Notes: a model not told the origin generated them from the letters alone. DNA of 64,000 nucleotides from Phymatolithon calcareum (GCA_977006965.1 OZ345363.1:1550001-1614000), one strand, 5' to 3'; positions 33,313 to 44,095 are shown, counted from the first letter of the stretch. A program made the numbers and translations.

Positions 33313-34117
33313 GGACCTACATCCCCATCTTAGATTTTCAATTTTATTTTTTATGAGCTTGGGAATCCGAGAAGCTCATTGGACACTTTCTTTTATGGCA
33401 GTACATAATTGGCTTAGCAATAAAAACTCCTCGCGCCGTGGAAACTTTTTCTAGAAATTCTCAGCAGAGGGTTCCTTGTGAAATCGGGACAGCTCCTTAA
33501 ACGCGCAGTTTAAGACCACTTCTTGATCAGTTCTTCGCATTTTGAAAAAATGTTATAGAGATCCAAGAACGTAGGTTACGCAAAAACCAAAAAAAAATTA
33601 AAGAAAAGGGATGAAATAAGGAGTGTAGAGCACTTTTCGTAATTCTGATCTTGACAAAGAATCGCCTACAAAGATGGACAATTATCTCGAAAAGGACTCA
33701 ATGAATTTCTTATTCCCTCGGTCAAAAGTTTCAAATGGTTGTAGACTACTACAGGAATACCGCAAATTTGGTAAAATCGAACGTCTAGGTGGCAAACAAG
33801 TTCGCGCCGCGAGACGAAAAGTTTTTTAAAATCGGCAAAGGAACAGGCGAGAAATATAGTAAAATTCACGTTGCGCCCGACGAGAAGCTGAAACTGTTCG
33901 AAGGAAACACAGTAAGCATTTTTCTGTAATGATTGATTAGAGCCGAATATTGGAAACTTTTGCTGACTTCATATTTGAAATATTTCACTTGTTTCTACAC
34001 ATTTTCTTGAAACTGGATGCAGTCCCGTCGGTGCAAACGACATAATTAAAATTTTCATCCATTTTATGAGCATTGTTTCGGCCAGTGAGAGCGCTTCAAA
34101 GATGGGGAAGTAGGTCC
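33313..34117. mobile_element. TTAA-flanked DNA transposon (805 bp), complete
   Basis: TIRs GGACCTAC(A/T)TCCCCATCTT occur at the two ends in inverted orientation, flanked directly by TTAA at 33309-33312 and 34118-34121. The interior has no long ORF. A related, truncated and inverted copy lies at 29994-30672. TTAA TSDs point to piggyBac or Kolobok mobilisation in trans. Confidence 0.85.
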
Positions 34118-34344
34118 TTAATTTTTGTGCAAAGGTACGAACTATATAAGTTAGTTTTTTCTAATATTATGAAAACGTGAACAGAAAACGACAACAGTCT
34201 GGGCATGGACCGCTTTACCATCGTTTCGGTTCGTAGTGGTCCAGTGAAAGAGTCATTTTTGTACTTTATGTGGGAGCTTCCATTGGCAACAAACTTGTAC
34301 TTTTCAAAACGGCGTGTTTTCTCGCGTCTACAAAAACAATTCGT

Positions 34345-34508
34345 ATGTGTACCGTAAGCCGGGATAACAAATGTGTAAAACGTGCTCGTACCTGGTCCTC
34401 GTGGGTAAAATAGTCCCTCGGGCTCCGCCCTCGGGTCCTATTGTACCCACTCGGGCCTGGTACTCTTACGTTTTACTTTCATTTGTTATCCCGGCTTACG
34501 GTACACAT
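34345..34508. mobile_element. 164-bp foldback MITE
   Basis: The ends are inverted repeats of about 28 bp (GTACCGTAAGCCGGGATAAC with ACAAATG) that continue imperfectly toward the centre (AAAACGT...ACGTTTT; CTCGTACC...GGTACTC-like). If TA is the target, TIRs start CCGTAAGCC, as in stowaway/mariner-type MITEs; this assignment is tentative because the outer bases are also palindromic. Confidence 0.75.
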
Positions 34509-35073
34509 CTCCTTAATATATATATGCTGTCGAACTCTTTATCCGAAAATTTCCACCATACTTGTAGACACCTGCGGAAATCTCCCGCAGATGTATTCCT
34601 ATGCTTCACCTTACGAAGTTTGAGGATTGCTGGTAGCTCGCTTGTCTTGAACGGGATTCCCCTTTTCCTCTTCAATTCAAAATAGTCTCCTTCCATTGTA
34701 CGGAATTTGACTGAAGCGTTTCGGCAGAGTGTTTTGCTTGAATGAGTTTGGCTGCTTCCACCAATGGTTCTCTGTTTTCCATAGCGATAGTGGCTTTCCT
34801 GGTAGACTGGACCTCTTGGCTACTGCTCTCAGGTGTCTTGTCTAGGTACTGTCTTCCTCAGAGTCTTGAAGGCAAGGATTTCCCGTCAATGATTCGGGGC
34901 TTGGATTCGGCACAGAAGTCGGAGTCTCTCTGGCCTTTCTCCGGACAGTGGTACAAACACTAGCTGAAGAAGTTTTGTTCAATTTCCTTGGTGGGTTTCT
35001 GTACGTTTTCTGTCCAGTGCGTTCGGCTAGTGCGGCGATATTTTTGGGGATTTGCTTGGCTAACGGCTTTTGT
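34509..35073 (-). mobile_element. LINE-A-related fragment
   Basis: The minus strand encodes recognisable parts of the LINE-A C-terminal region (FKTSELPAILKLRKVKHR near 34640; REPLVEAAKLIQ near 34750). Synteny is the same as in 50970-52355 and 44459-44863, but frames are broken and the 3' untranslated end is missing. Confidence 0.75.
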
Positions 35074-35081
35074 GTTGGTCG

Positions 35082-35839
35082 TAGGGGTCGCCCCGGACGG
35101 ATTACGGTCCAATCCGTTTCCGCCAAGTCGGCCTATAGATATCCGTAATCCGCCCATCTCACAATATGAGTTCGTAAAATCCGTCCGCGTGGATAATGCG
35201 AGACCGCACTCAGATCCGTGATCCGTAAAACATCCAGCAAAAAGCCAGCAGAACCAATCCGCTCGCAATCCGTACAAATTTAAGTCAGTTTTCAGTCCGC
35301 TCACATTCCGCCTGGATTTCATTGAGCTGATCCGCGTCCAGACCGCCACCCAATCAGGTCAACCACCAGATTACACGGGAGTTTTCCCCCATGGCTTTGA
35401 CGTGACTGTGGCCAGTCCGCACGCTTCGCATGCGGTTGGCATCGCTGGCAAGACGACCGGGATACTCACCGCGTACCATGGTTTATAAGTTTTAGGAGTA
35501 CGCAGTACCACTATGATAGACGCGGCGGCGGCGAGAGCTGAAGAATGGATCCGTGAACAATCCGCCAATGAATGTCCATCAATAGAATCCGTTCAAAATC
35601 CGTATTATTTTTAATATCGGAGGCGGCATCCGTCAAAATTATCCTCAAATTGAATCCGTTCCCGTAAAAAAGGTTCCGGTTTTCAAAAATTCGAAAAAAT
35701 AATCCGGTCAAAGACCGGTTCCCCAAAATCCGTGAAACGTCCATATTTTTAGAATCCGTGAGATGTTGGTTCAGGCTCCGCCCGATTACACTCCCGGAAC
35801 GGATTGGATCACGGATCAATCCGTGCGGGGCGACCCCTA
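35082..35839. mobile_element. hAT-type non-autonomous element with ATCCGT-rich body
   Basis: TIRs TAGGGGTCGCCCCG(G/C)ACGGATT lie at both ends and 8-bp TSDs GTTGGTCG at 35074-35081 and 35840-35847. An 8-bp TSD and TAGGG-type termini are typical of hAT elements. The 758-bp body has many copies of AATCCGT/ACGGATT in both halves, likely transposase-binding sites (inference). No ORF convincingly encodes a transposase. Confidence 0.88.
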
Positions 35840-35847
35840 GTTGGTCG

Positions 35848-36280
35848 TGTTCTTACTGTCAATCTCAAAAAATTTGAACAGCGCCTCCTAATAATAAATT
35901 TAACTCTCTCGTGCTCCATAAAACTGAAGGCTGTAGACGGTTACAGCAGCCCACAGGAACTATTAGGCCAAAATTAGAGAGCCATCGAATTCACGGCTCT
36001 GAAGTTGTTATCAGTTTATTGGGCATTCGAAGGTACAAGAAGATATCCAGAGGACTTGAATCGCTGAAGCAACGGATTAGGCAATTGTACTGCAATTCGT
36101 GCTTGGCCTGGCTGAAGATATCTACGAACGAAACTCCCCTCACTTGACCAAGATTAAGAGAAGAAATATTTCGGAGAATTTTCGACGTTTCTGAGTAACG
36201 CACTAATCTGCCTGCCCTTCCAATTTTCCATATAAACCCCACATAGAATTTGTCTTTACTAGGGACCTGCCCCAAATACA
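35848..36280. other. Upstream region of malectin gene
   Basis: No independent gene is supported; a 130-codon minus-strand frame (35991-36383) overlaps the promoter and has no motif. Confidence 0.35.
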
Positions 36281-36283
36281 AAG

Positions 36284-36346
36284 TATAAATGAAGGCCAGG
36301 ACAAAAACACGTGCACTCGGGCTATCCCATATGTACATAGTATAAG
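36284..36346 (+). promoter_or_regulatory. Two TATA-like boxes of the malectin gene
   Basis: TATAAAT (36284-36290) and TATAAG (36341-36346) each follow AGT in a locally duplicated context (ACA.AGTATAA). The second is 55-60 bp upstream of the ATG at 36401, leaving a short 5' leader of about 30 nt. Confidence 0.45.
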
Positions 36347-36400
36347 TCACCGTTTCGCCAAAGAAAGGAGATCTCATCCGCACTATTCCTGGCTTTCACA

Positions 36401-38065
36401 ATGCGTCAAGCTTACGCCACACTTTGCATCTTTCTGCCGTTGGTCTTTCTTCATGGGCAAGTTCATGCGCAGAATCCCACGTACAGCGTTGATTGTGGGG
36501 GGAATGCACCCGGATTTATCCCGGACAGCGCCCAGACGATCAATATCATTGGTAACACGGCTATTACTCCTGCTAATCCGGCAACGTTTATCACTGGAGC
36601 TAGTGCGAAACTTGCTCCGGCTTTGAAGTCGCATCGATGGAGTAAGAGCGCAGCTTCTTGGGGTTTCAAAATTACTGGATTGAAAACAGGAAAGTACGAT
36701 TGCAAGCTTCACTTTGCAGAGACCAGCAAGTTCTATTTCGCGCCCGATAAGCGAGTTTTCGACGTCACGGTTGCGCAGAGACCACGAAACAACATCGATG
36801 TATTCAAAAAGGTGGGAGGAAATGCAGCGTATGTTGAACCCTTCGACTGCATTCCGGTCTTCCCCAAACAAGGTAATCAAATCAGCATCTTCTTCAAGCC
36901 TGTCAAAGGCGATCCGTTCATATCTGCAATTACCTGTGCGAACACCGGTGACATTCCTCTCGTAAATGGAGCCCCTGAGAGTTCATGGAAATGCGGCGGC
37001 AAGCCTCCACTTCCAAGTGTCGAACTTTCCAGTCCGATTAATATTAATGTCGGAGGAAATCAAGTTTTTGCTCCGTTTCAGAACGATCAAAAGTCATGGA
37101 TTTGGGGTCCAACGGATGTAACTGCTGAGGCACCTCAAGTAATCGTCGGAGCGAAAGTTAAAGACCAAAGAGCTCTAAAATCGCACAGATGGGGAAAGCA
37201 AAAAGCACCGTGGGGCATGAAGATTCCATTTAAAACTGGGAAGTATCAATGTTCACTTCACTTTGCAGAGACAAGTCCAAATTATTTCGGGGTTGGAAAG
37301 CGCGTTTTTGATGTTAATTTTGACGGATATAAACGCCGCGTGGATGTTTTCGCCAAGGTCGGAAAACTCGCATCCTATGTCGAGACATTCAAATGTGTCA
37401 CGGCGTTTCCGAAGAAGAATGGTAACACTGTACTAATTGAATTCGCGCCTGTCAAAGGCGATGCCTTTTTGTCCGCAATTACGTGTATTAAGACAGGAGA
37501 CCTCCCTCTTGTATTCGGATCCCCTGCGAGCAGTTGGAGTTGTGATGCGAATACGGGCGGAATCGGCCCGATCGAGCCCTCTAAGCCCTCGGGTGAGCTG
37601 AACGTGAACGTTGGCGGGTTTAAGATCGGTGACCGATTTATTGCTGATAATCCAGCATGGGTGTGGGGCCCTACGGGAGTCTCTCAACCGAATCCCAAGC
37701 CCTTCATTCTAGGCGCAGAGCCCAAAAACACACAGGCTCTTTCCACGCATCGCTGGGGGAAGGCGGGAGCTCCTTGGGGCTACAACATTCCGGTCGCAAA
37801 TAAGGGAAAACACGATTGTTCTCTTCATTTTGCGGAAACTAGTCCATACTATTTTGGAGTGAACAAACGTGTTTTCCAGGTGACTGTGATGGGAATTACG
37901 CGCTCAAATATTGACGTTTTTGGAAATGCTGGTGGTGCCAAGAAGTCTTATGTTGAGACGTTTAAGAATCTTCCGATCCAGGATGTGCTGAGGATATACT
38001 TCAAACCGGTGAAGGGAGATGCTTTCTTATCAGCAATCACGTGTGTCCGTACTGGAACTCTTTAA
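36401..38065 (+). CDS. Secreted protein with three malectin-like domains
   Basis: The single-exon frame of 554 residues has a signal peptide at 1-23 (MRQAYATLCIFLPLVFLHG...VHA). Three tandem malectin-type modules follow at about residues 27-182, 213-366 and 399-552. Each shows the same landmarks: I(N/D)(V/C)GG near the start, SHRW or THRW, LHFAETS, KRVFDV/FQV, IDVF, YVE.F and VKGD.F.SAITC. Linkers 183-212 and 367-398 are Ser/Pro/Gly-rich. Malectin folds bind carbohydrates, so a wall- or matrix-glycan binding role outside the cell is likely. No transmembrane segment or kinase domain follows. Frame, codons and modules are intact, so this is a host gene under constraint. Confidence 0.9.
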   Translation: MRQAYATLCIFLPLVFLHGQVHAQNPTYSVDCGGNAPGFIPDSAQTINIIGNTAITPANPATFITGASAKLAPALKSHRWSKSAASWGFKITGLKTGKYDCKLHFAETSKFYFAPDKRVFDVTVAQRPRNNIDVFKKVGGNAAYVEPFDCIPVFPKQGNQISIFFKPVKGDPFISAITCANTGDIPLVNGAPESSWKCGGKPPLPSVELSSPININVGGNQVFAPFQNDQKSWIWGPTDVTAEAPQVIVGAKVKDQRALKSHRWGKQKAPWGMKIPFKTGKYQCSLHFAETSPNYFGVGKRVFDVNFDGYKRRVDVFAKVGKLASYVETFKCVTAFPKKNGNTVLIEFAPVKGDAFLSAITCIKTGDLPLVFGSPASSWSCDANTGGIGPIEPSKPSGELNVNVGGFKIGDRFIADNPAWVWGPTGVSQPNPKPFILGAEPKNTQALSTHRWGKAGAPWGYNIPVANKGKHDCSLHFAETSPYYFGVNKRVFQVTVMGITRSNIDVFGNAGGAKKSYVETFKNLPIQDVLRIYFKPVKGDAFLSAITCVRTGTL

Positions 38066-38094
38066 ATTGAAAGGGGAGTAGCATTAGTCCAGGC

Positions 38095-38101
38095 AATTAA
38101 A
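38095..38101 (+). terminator. Possible poly(A) signal of malectin gene
   Basis: AATTAAA lies 30 bp after the stop codon, one base from the canonical AATAAA. Confidence 0.35.
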
Positions 38102-38304
38102 TCGTAGCACTGATCAATCCCATTGCAATTGAAACCATTTTCAGCTCACCTTGTGAATCGCACTTGCAGTAAAGTGAACCTCATTGATAACATGGAAAAA
38201 GAGGAAGTTCTTTTTTAACAGCAAGATGCTAAGGTATATCCTATCTCGGAAACGTGATATTATAAGAAGACCAAACCAGAAATCTGAACTGGCATAAGCT
38301 AATC

Positions 38305-38360
38305 TGCACTTGAGGAAGCCTTGTCCGTATATTCGTAAGACTATGCGACTCTTACAGTTT
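38305..38360 (+). mobile_element. LINE-A 3'-end scrap
   Basis: TTGAGGAAGCCTTGTCCGTA and the following TTCGTAAGACTATGCGACT match the tail seen at 25320 and 45050. Confidence 0.7.
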
Positions 38361-38634
38361 GAAAAACTAGCAGTCATGTTCTAAAGGCGTGTAATCTTCC
38401 ATTTCCGGCACTTTACAACCTGGATTACAGCCAGGAACCCATCGAGTGCTCGCATAGTAAAGTCACCGTCTTCTATTGATATCAAAAATACATGGTCCTT
38501 CAAAAGGCCCTTCGTGAAATCGTCTATTGTCTCTTTCGCACATTGGCCGGTCTGCTTTTATAATTAATGAAACACTTACAGATGGAAAAATGTAGCATGA
38601 CCACTTGATGGCTCACCTCCTATGTCTTCTTGAC

Positions 38635-39059
38635 CTGAAGAAAAAAGGTAGATTTTTATTTAAAAGTTACCAACGCATCTGCTGACGCTTGGGGCATCCT
38701 TTCTAGTGCCAAGGGGTTTTGGCTAGATTCTTTCTATGGAAGAGTTTCTTTTCTTGTTGGTGTAACACGATTCAGTGGACTACAAAACCCACCTCTGGTC
38801 TCCTTCGAAACCTCGAGGGGGAAAATTACTCCCATGTCCTGTGACACGCTGTGATTTCAAGTTGCGGGCAGTCCTTTACTTGTACACAGCCTGAAACATG
38901 GTTAGGAGCTCGTCGAGTGCTCGCTTGGTCCAGGCGCTGTCCTCTTTGCGAGGCCATTTATCACGTCTTCGATGACATCTTTCCCACTTTGGCCGGTGAG
39001 TTTGATAAGGGTAGAGGTGCTCATGGGAGGGAACTCTCCAAATGAAGGCTTGAAGGCAA
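38635..39059 (-). mobile_element. LINE-C fragment, 3' end
   Basis: It begins with the (GAA)n tail and CCAACGCATCTGCTGACGC. The minus-strand frame further in reads FGEFPPMSTSTLIKL, equivalent to the FGRFPQVSTTSM motif of LINE-A. Confidence 0.8.
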
Positions 39060-39623
39060 GTTTTTTTTTCAATTGAACTTTATTTAAAAGCCTCACAATC
39101 TTACGAATATACGGGCAAGGCTTCCTCAATTGCTACCTTCCATTGTGTAGACCGTTGAAACCTACCGTCTACCATAGGCGGTCGGGAAAGTTTGGAACCT
39201 AGATCGTCCTACCTACTACGTGGTGTTCTTGTGAGTTTGATACAGGTGCTCCCGCTAATAGGCTTCGTGTCCTAAGGGACATCTACGTATCTTCTCGTTC
39301 TTGATTCAGAGCAGTCCTTCTTCGTTTTCCATGCACTCGATGATGGTCTTGCTGAATAGCAAGAACTCGTTAAGTGCTTTCTCGTTGTCCAGTCTTTTGT
39401 CTCCTTTCAGTTCATATCCTGACAGATTGTTTTCCAGCGTTTCCATATGCTGTCGAGCTCGGTTTCCAAATTTTTCCACCATGCTTGTTGTAGATGGCAA
39501 GTGTTCTATTCTTGACCTGAGGAGAAGATGGGGCGAACGATATTTTCGAATGTAGGATACGTCGTTTTTCGACTTCCCCGCTTCGGTTGCTTCCTCAAGA
39601 ATCTTTATCTTTTGGTATTTCAT
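39060..39623 (-). mobile_element. LINE-A-related fragment, 3' end
   Basis: A T-run and TTTATTTAAAAGCCTCACA lead into the 3' untranslated segment and the end of the ORF (VEKFGNRARQHMETLENNLSGYELKGDKR...ENEEGLL at 39306-39500). It lies directly against the LINE-C fragment. A TTCTTGCTAGTCCTACATC direct repeat at 39627-39645 and 39669-39687 follows its 5' edge. Confidence 0.8.
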
Positions 39624-39689
39624 GATGTTCTTGCTAGTCCTACATCTTCCCCAGTCTCTTAATCGTTTTTCTTGCTAGTCCTACATCAC

Positions 39690-40224
39690 CCACATATCGA
39701 GAGACTCGAGTTCATAGCGCACATGGGTGATCGCATGACTCGCCAGCCACATATCTGGCTGGCGAACCAAGCACGCGACACACTGTGCCACCCAGCCGAC
39801 AGGCACATCTAGCCTACAAATAGCTAGAGTTCCACCATTCCAATAAACCAAGGAACTAGTCTCCACAGTTCTCCAATGAATATGTTTCATTTACAGCTTT
39901 CCGAGGTACCTATGCACACTCGCACGGAATATGGCAAGTGCATGATATCTCGTCCGGACTCTAGATGGTCCTTGTTTTCACGATCTGTTGTTAGTGCTTG
40001 CTCTGGTGAGCCACGTCTTCATATGCGTCTCTGAGCAAAGCGTCGCTCTAATGAATGCTTATTCCCCTATGGGGGTAGCAAGCAGTGATTTTTTCATCTA
40101 CTAAGATTACGGCAGGGCGTTAGTCTTGCTAGCTAATTGCAAGCACGCTTCTTCTCTGCCGGCCGCTCGTCGACAGACGGTTCCACCCGAAGCAACTGTG
40201 GTGGTTCCACGATTCGCGAGTCTA
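39690..40224. other. Unassigned stretch
   Basis: No gene or repeat recognised apart from a short local inverted repeat (GCCAGCCACATATCTGGCTGGC, described by its arms AGCCA/TGGCT) near 39741-39762. Confidence 0.35.
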
Positions 40225-41427
40225 CGTGGACGATCATGGACGCCCAGAGTCCAGACAGCAATCGCAGATGTTGAGAAGACATTTTTCGCACAAGTATTCG
40301 GTCCAATATCGAAAAACCGCTATATCAGACTTTGTCTTCATTGCCGAATTCACAATGCCGAAAAGAAGAGATTCGTTCAAGCGTTCAGAATGCTGGAACG
40401 ATCCAGATCAAAGCCTTCTGGTGGTCCCAATCGAAGAAAGAGACGTGGAGGAATTGCAATGGGTTAGTCGAGACATATCGCCAATGTTACATTACGACAT
40501 TTTGACTTACCTCAAGCAGAGAGGGTAAGCAATATCGTTGCGGAACTTACTCTTCGAAGAAGAAGGAGACATCTTGGAGTCCAACAGAAAGAGGAAAATT
40601 CCGTATCATCTGCTTTAGCCCACCCCGGCGATCAGCAGACACCTGAAAACGCGGCACCGCCAATTAGCGGTAAAGTGGGCATTCGGTCCATTCCCCCCAA
40701 CGAGCACGTCACGTCTCGCAGACAAGTTCGGTGATACTGTACCAACCAAAGCATTGGAAAAAATAATTGCTATTGTAATTATTTAAATTATTGTTCCAAT
40801 AATTTATTCCTGAGTCTCGATTATTTATTGTATTTATTGAGATCGTCGTGGTTGCGACAATTATTGTATCGGACTCCTCATTTTTCGATCCGGTTATTCT
40901 ATCGCGACAGAAAGTAGCAAGAAGGATCTAATAATTCGGGGAATAACCAGTTATTTATACCTCACTGAACTTGAATACAATAATTTATTGCTTCTGCGTT
41001 CAACAATAAATTATTTATTCTCGACACTTTTCGAGAAAAGAATAAAAATAAATAAATAATTCCAATGCTTTGGTACCAACCTTCATGAGCCACCTCGAGA
41101 AATCATCGGCAGATATCAACTATCCAAAGAGGAGATTAATATCACGGAAAAAGCTCTAGACAATTTATTCTTCTTCACTATCGTCTTTTTTGACGACACG
41201 GAATAGACAAGGCGTCAATTGAGCTACTACCCTGAGTCCAGTGGACCCCAAGCTTTTCCCTCCGCCCCCGGGAGAGGGTTTTTGCGGCTAGGGCTACGAT
41301 GTTAACCCCGATTACACGGATTTGAGTAGATGATCGAAGCTACAGAGAGTAGCTGCTGAAACGCATCTCCCTTGCATTATCATGAGTGCTTCTGAGAGCG
41401 TCTAATAAATTCCAAATTCAAAAAAAA
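40225..41427 (+). mobile_element. LINE-B copy, decayed, with hAT MITE inside
   Basis: Plus-strand frames carry LINE-B landmarks: VQTAIADVEKTFFAQVFGPI, AEKKRFVQAFRMLERSRS, ESNRKRKIPYH, AVKWAFGPFPPTSTS, KEEINITEKALDNLFFFTIVFFDD. The 3' untranslated part and A-run end at about 41427 (AATAAATTCCAAATTCAAAA). Stops and frameshifts show loss of function. It is split by the 326-bp element at 40747. Confidence 0.85.
40747..41072. mobile_element. hAT MITE, 326 bp, AT-rich
   Basis: TIRs CAAAGCATTGGAA at both ends with the 8-bp TSD GTACCAAC at 40739-40746 and 41073-41080. Excision in silico rejoins the LINE-B frame between DTVPT and the following residues. The interior is rich in AATAATTTATT-type palindromic blocks. 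Confidence 0.88.
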
Positions 41428-41443
41428 AGTCCGCGTGGACGAC

Positions 41444-42070
41444 CAGAATGTTGGACTCTTTTCTTTACTGCTCACTGCTTCTGTGCCACACTAAAGCGCC
41501 ACTCTAGGAACCCTCTTCTTGCATTGGGGTGGAGTATGCGGTACATTGTCCTGTACCTGTTTCCGCCTCTTTCTCTGTCTTGCATATCATTTGTGCGATT
41601 CATTCATTCATTTTGCCTTTTTCCCTAACGGGACTAGCAGCGATTGTTTCTTCCATTCTATCCTATCACTAGCAAGGTCGACTGCGGCTTTTACGTCTCG
41701 TACAGGTACGGCACCAAAGATTGATTCGGGCGTTGGTCTGACGCATTGCAACAGCACCTGGAGCACCAGGTGGCGCTCGTCCATTCTAAGAATCAGAGCT
41801 GAGGCGCAAGATATTAGGAGAACACTTTAAGTTGCGACTCCTGCATGCAAAACGGAACCTGGAGAGAAGCAAGAACTACGAGGGCAAGGATGAGGACCTA
41901 GCACAGGCACAGAGGGATATTCGATACCTCGAAGAGCACGAACTGTTGAACGTCCCAGCTAAGAGGGCCGTGGAAAGAATGGACACACACAAGAAGGAGA
42001 AACTGCGAACCTATTGCGCATGGAGCGAGACGGAGAAAGCTACCAAGACTTCACTTAGGAGTAGCAAGGC
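41444..42070 (+). mobile_element. LINE-E fragment
   Basis: The plus strand from about 41800 encodes LLHAKRNLERSKNYEGKDEDLAQAQRDIRYLEEHELLNV, the same protein as the minus-strand fragment at 42443-42950. Upstream sequence to 41444 lacks a clear frame and may be part of the same or an older insertion. Confidence 0.65.
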
Positions 42071-42442
42071 TGGCCTCTCGAACAGTTTTATTTCTTTTAT
42101 TGCAGGACATCTGAGCTACGCATCTAGTTACTCTGTGGATCCGGTCGTCCTAGCGGCCGCCATGCGACTGACCGGAAATGCGTGGTTCGGGTAGGAAGCA
42201 AGTTATTGCTTGATTGGTTTATAATCGGGGGTTTCCTATCTTGGAGGTCAGTGAGAATCGCCTATGTACTAAGCACAGATGTCACTCTTACGCTACAAGG
42301 AACATACCATGGGTGGGTAAAGGGGGGAAATTGTAGGTTTTTTATTTTAGAAGCCCTTAACGCCGGCGCACGCCGACACCAGAGCAGCTTCGCATTGCGT
42401 TGTAACCCTTCTAGGGAAGACTACAGCATATCGCCTCCATCA

Positions 42443-42980
42443 TCACACCATCATCTCCTCTTGCATCTCACTTTCTAGCATCATTAGTTTGTCCATCGCT
42501 TGTTTCACTTCCTCGTCTGTTCTGTCATTCATCTGTGATTGCCTTAGGTTGAGTTGAAGGGTTTCCATCAGCATCGCTGTTAGTTTGTCGTAGTTGTCGA
42601 CATATGCCGAGGGATTTCGCGGAGGGAAGCGACCGAAAAACCATTTGACTGCCAAAAGTCTGTGTTTTCTCGACTTGGTTTGGACTACGGGGTTTGGATT
42701 TTCGCTAATATCCACGGCGATTTTGCATTTTTTGGCCTTCTCCGTCTCGCTCCATGCCCAATAGATTCGCAGTTTCTCATCCGTATGGGTGACCTTTCCT
42801 TCCACGGCCCACTTTGCTAGAACGTTCAACAGTTCGTGCTCTTCGAGGTATCGAATATCTCTCTGTACCTGTGCTAAGTCCTCATCCTTGCCCCTCGTAG
42901 TTCTTGCTTCTCTCCAGGTTCCGTTTTGCATGCAGGAGTCGCAACTTAAAGTGTTCTCCTAATAGCTTGCGCCTCAGCTT
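42443..42980 (-). mobile_element. LINE-E ORF fragment (162 codons)
   Basis: The minus-strand frame reads GKDEDLAQVQRDIRYLEEHELLNVLAKW... then KHRLLAVKWFFGRFPPRNPSAY, the position-equivalent of HCQLAIKWAFGRFPPLSTT in LINE-B. It is therefore the C-terminal end of another LINE family. It forms an inverted pair of about 180 bp with 41790-42010. Confidence 0.75.
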
Positions 42981-43432
42981 TGTGGTGTGATTCTGCATAG
43001 CGTTCGCATTCGATCATTATTCCGCTTAGCAAAATGGCCAAATATTAGGGAGTAGAACAGTCCTTCTATCTGATCCATATCCGCTTGGGTGGGTAAGCGG
43101 AAACCCACATGGGGAGACTAGAAAGCTTACCGAAAAACAGGGGTAATGCATACATCACGAGCCGGTATATCTTGCGGCGTCAAGGAAATGGAAAAAAGGC
43201 AACACTGATGAGGTGGACACTCGAGGCTCGCTCACGCACTGTCCACGTAGGAGGAGCTCAAAGAAGAAGAACGGTTGTGAGGCGGGAGCTTGATTGTTTG
43301 CGGACACGCTGCCGGCCATGAAATGCTCCTGAGACAACGCCGAGATGAAAGTACATATTCGTCGTAGCGACAAACCGGGGAAGAGGAAGAGTCTTCTCAT
43401 TCAGCTTGCAGAACAAGCAATATGGAATGGCT
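42981..43432. other. Unassigned stretch
   Basis: No supported gene. It ends with CAATATGGAATGGCT (43418-43432), the left TSD of the next element. Confidence 0.4.
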
Positions 43433-43443
43433 AAATATTTTCC

Positions 43444-43590
43444 CTGTCACTAATTTTCACGTCTGTTTCACTAAATTGAAAAACAGCACGTCAGTGTCAC
43501 TAATATGAAAAACAGCTCTTCAGTGTCACTATTCTGAGAAACGATGGCTCAGTGTCACTAATCCTAAAAATCGCTCTTCTGTGTCACTAA
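43444..43590. repeat. Left array of 29-bp repeats
   Basis: Units starting TC(A/T)GT(G/T)TCACTAA follow each other at 29-bp steps (43471, 43500, 43529, 43558 approximately), each ending in an AAAAACAGC- or AAATCGC-like half. The first and last units are diverged. Confidence 0.85.
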
Positions 43591-44095
43591 AAGTAACTCA
43601 ATAAGACACAATTATGCTCTTTGGGAAAAGTTTCGGAAAACATTTCAAAATATCAATGCCGATCATGTGAATAGATTTTCGTTACACTACACAAAACATT
43701 CGATATATCGAATGCTGAATGTGAATCCATTTCTGAATGCAGTCGTGATTACGGCCGCATAGAGAGCCTGCTGCTGCAGTACTGTACAATACATGCCTCG
43801 GCACTTGCAGAAAGTACTCCTCGCCCCAACAAAAAAGAATGGGACACCGGAGAAATCGGAAAATTATCGCCAAACAAGGAAGTTCTCGTGACTGGTATCG
43901 ATATGAAGCTGGTCGAGGTGTAGTTAACCATTGGTACCGTTTGCCATCTTATAACACCTTAATTTAGCTGTAGCTCAAGATTTCATCGGGAATATTCTGC
44001 TCTATAAAAATGCAGGCCTTCAGTTTTAGGGAGCAGATCATTCCCAAGGAAAACTTGAGCTTATTGCATTAAGTTGACCGTTCAGAGCCATTAAT

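Noticed and set aside
43444-43590. 29-bp repeats at regular spacing, superficially like a CRISPR array
   Set aside because: The units are contiguous tandem repeats without unique spacers, are mirrored at the other end of an element with a TSD, and the sequence is eukaryotic.
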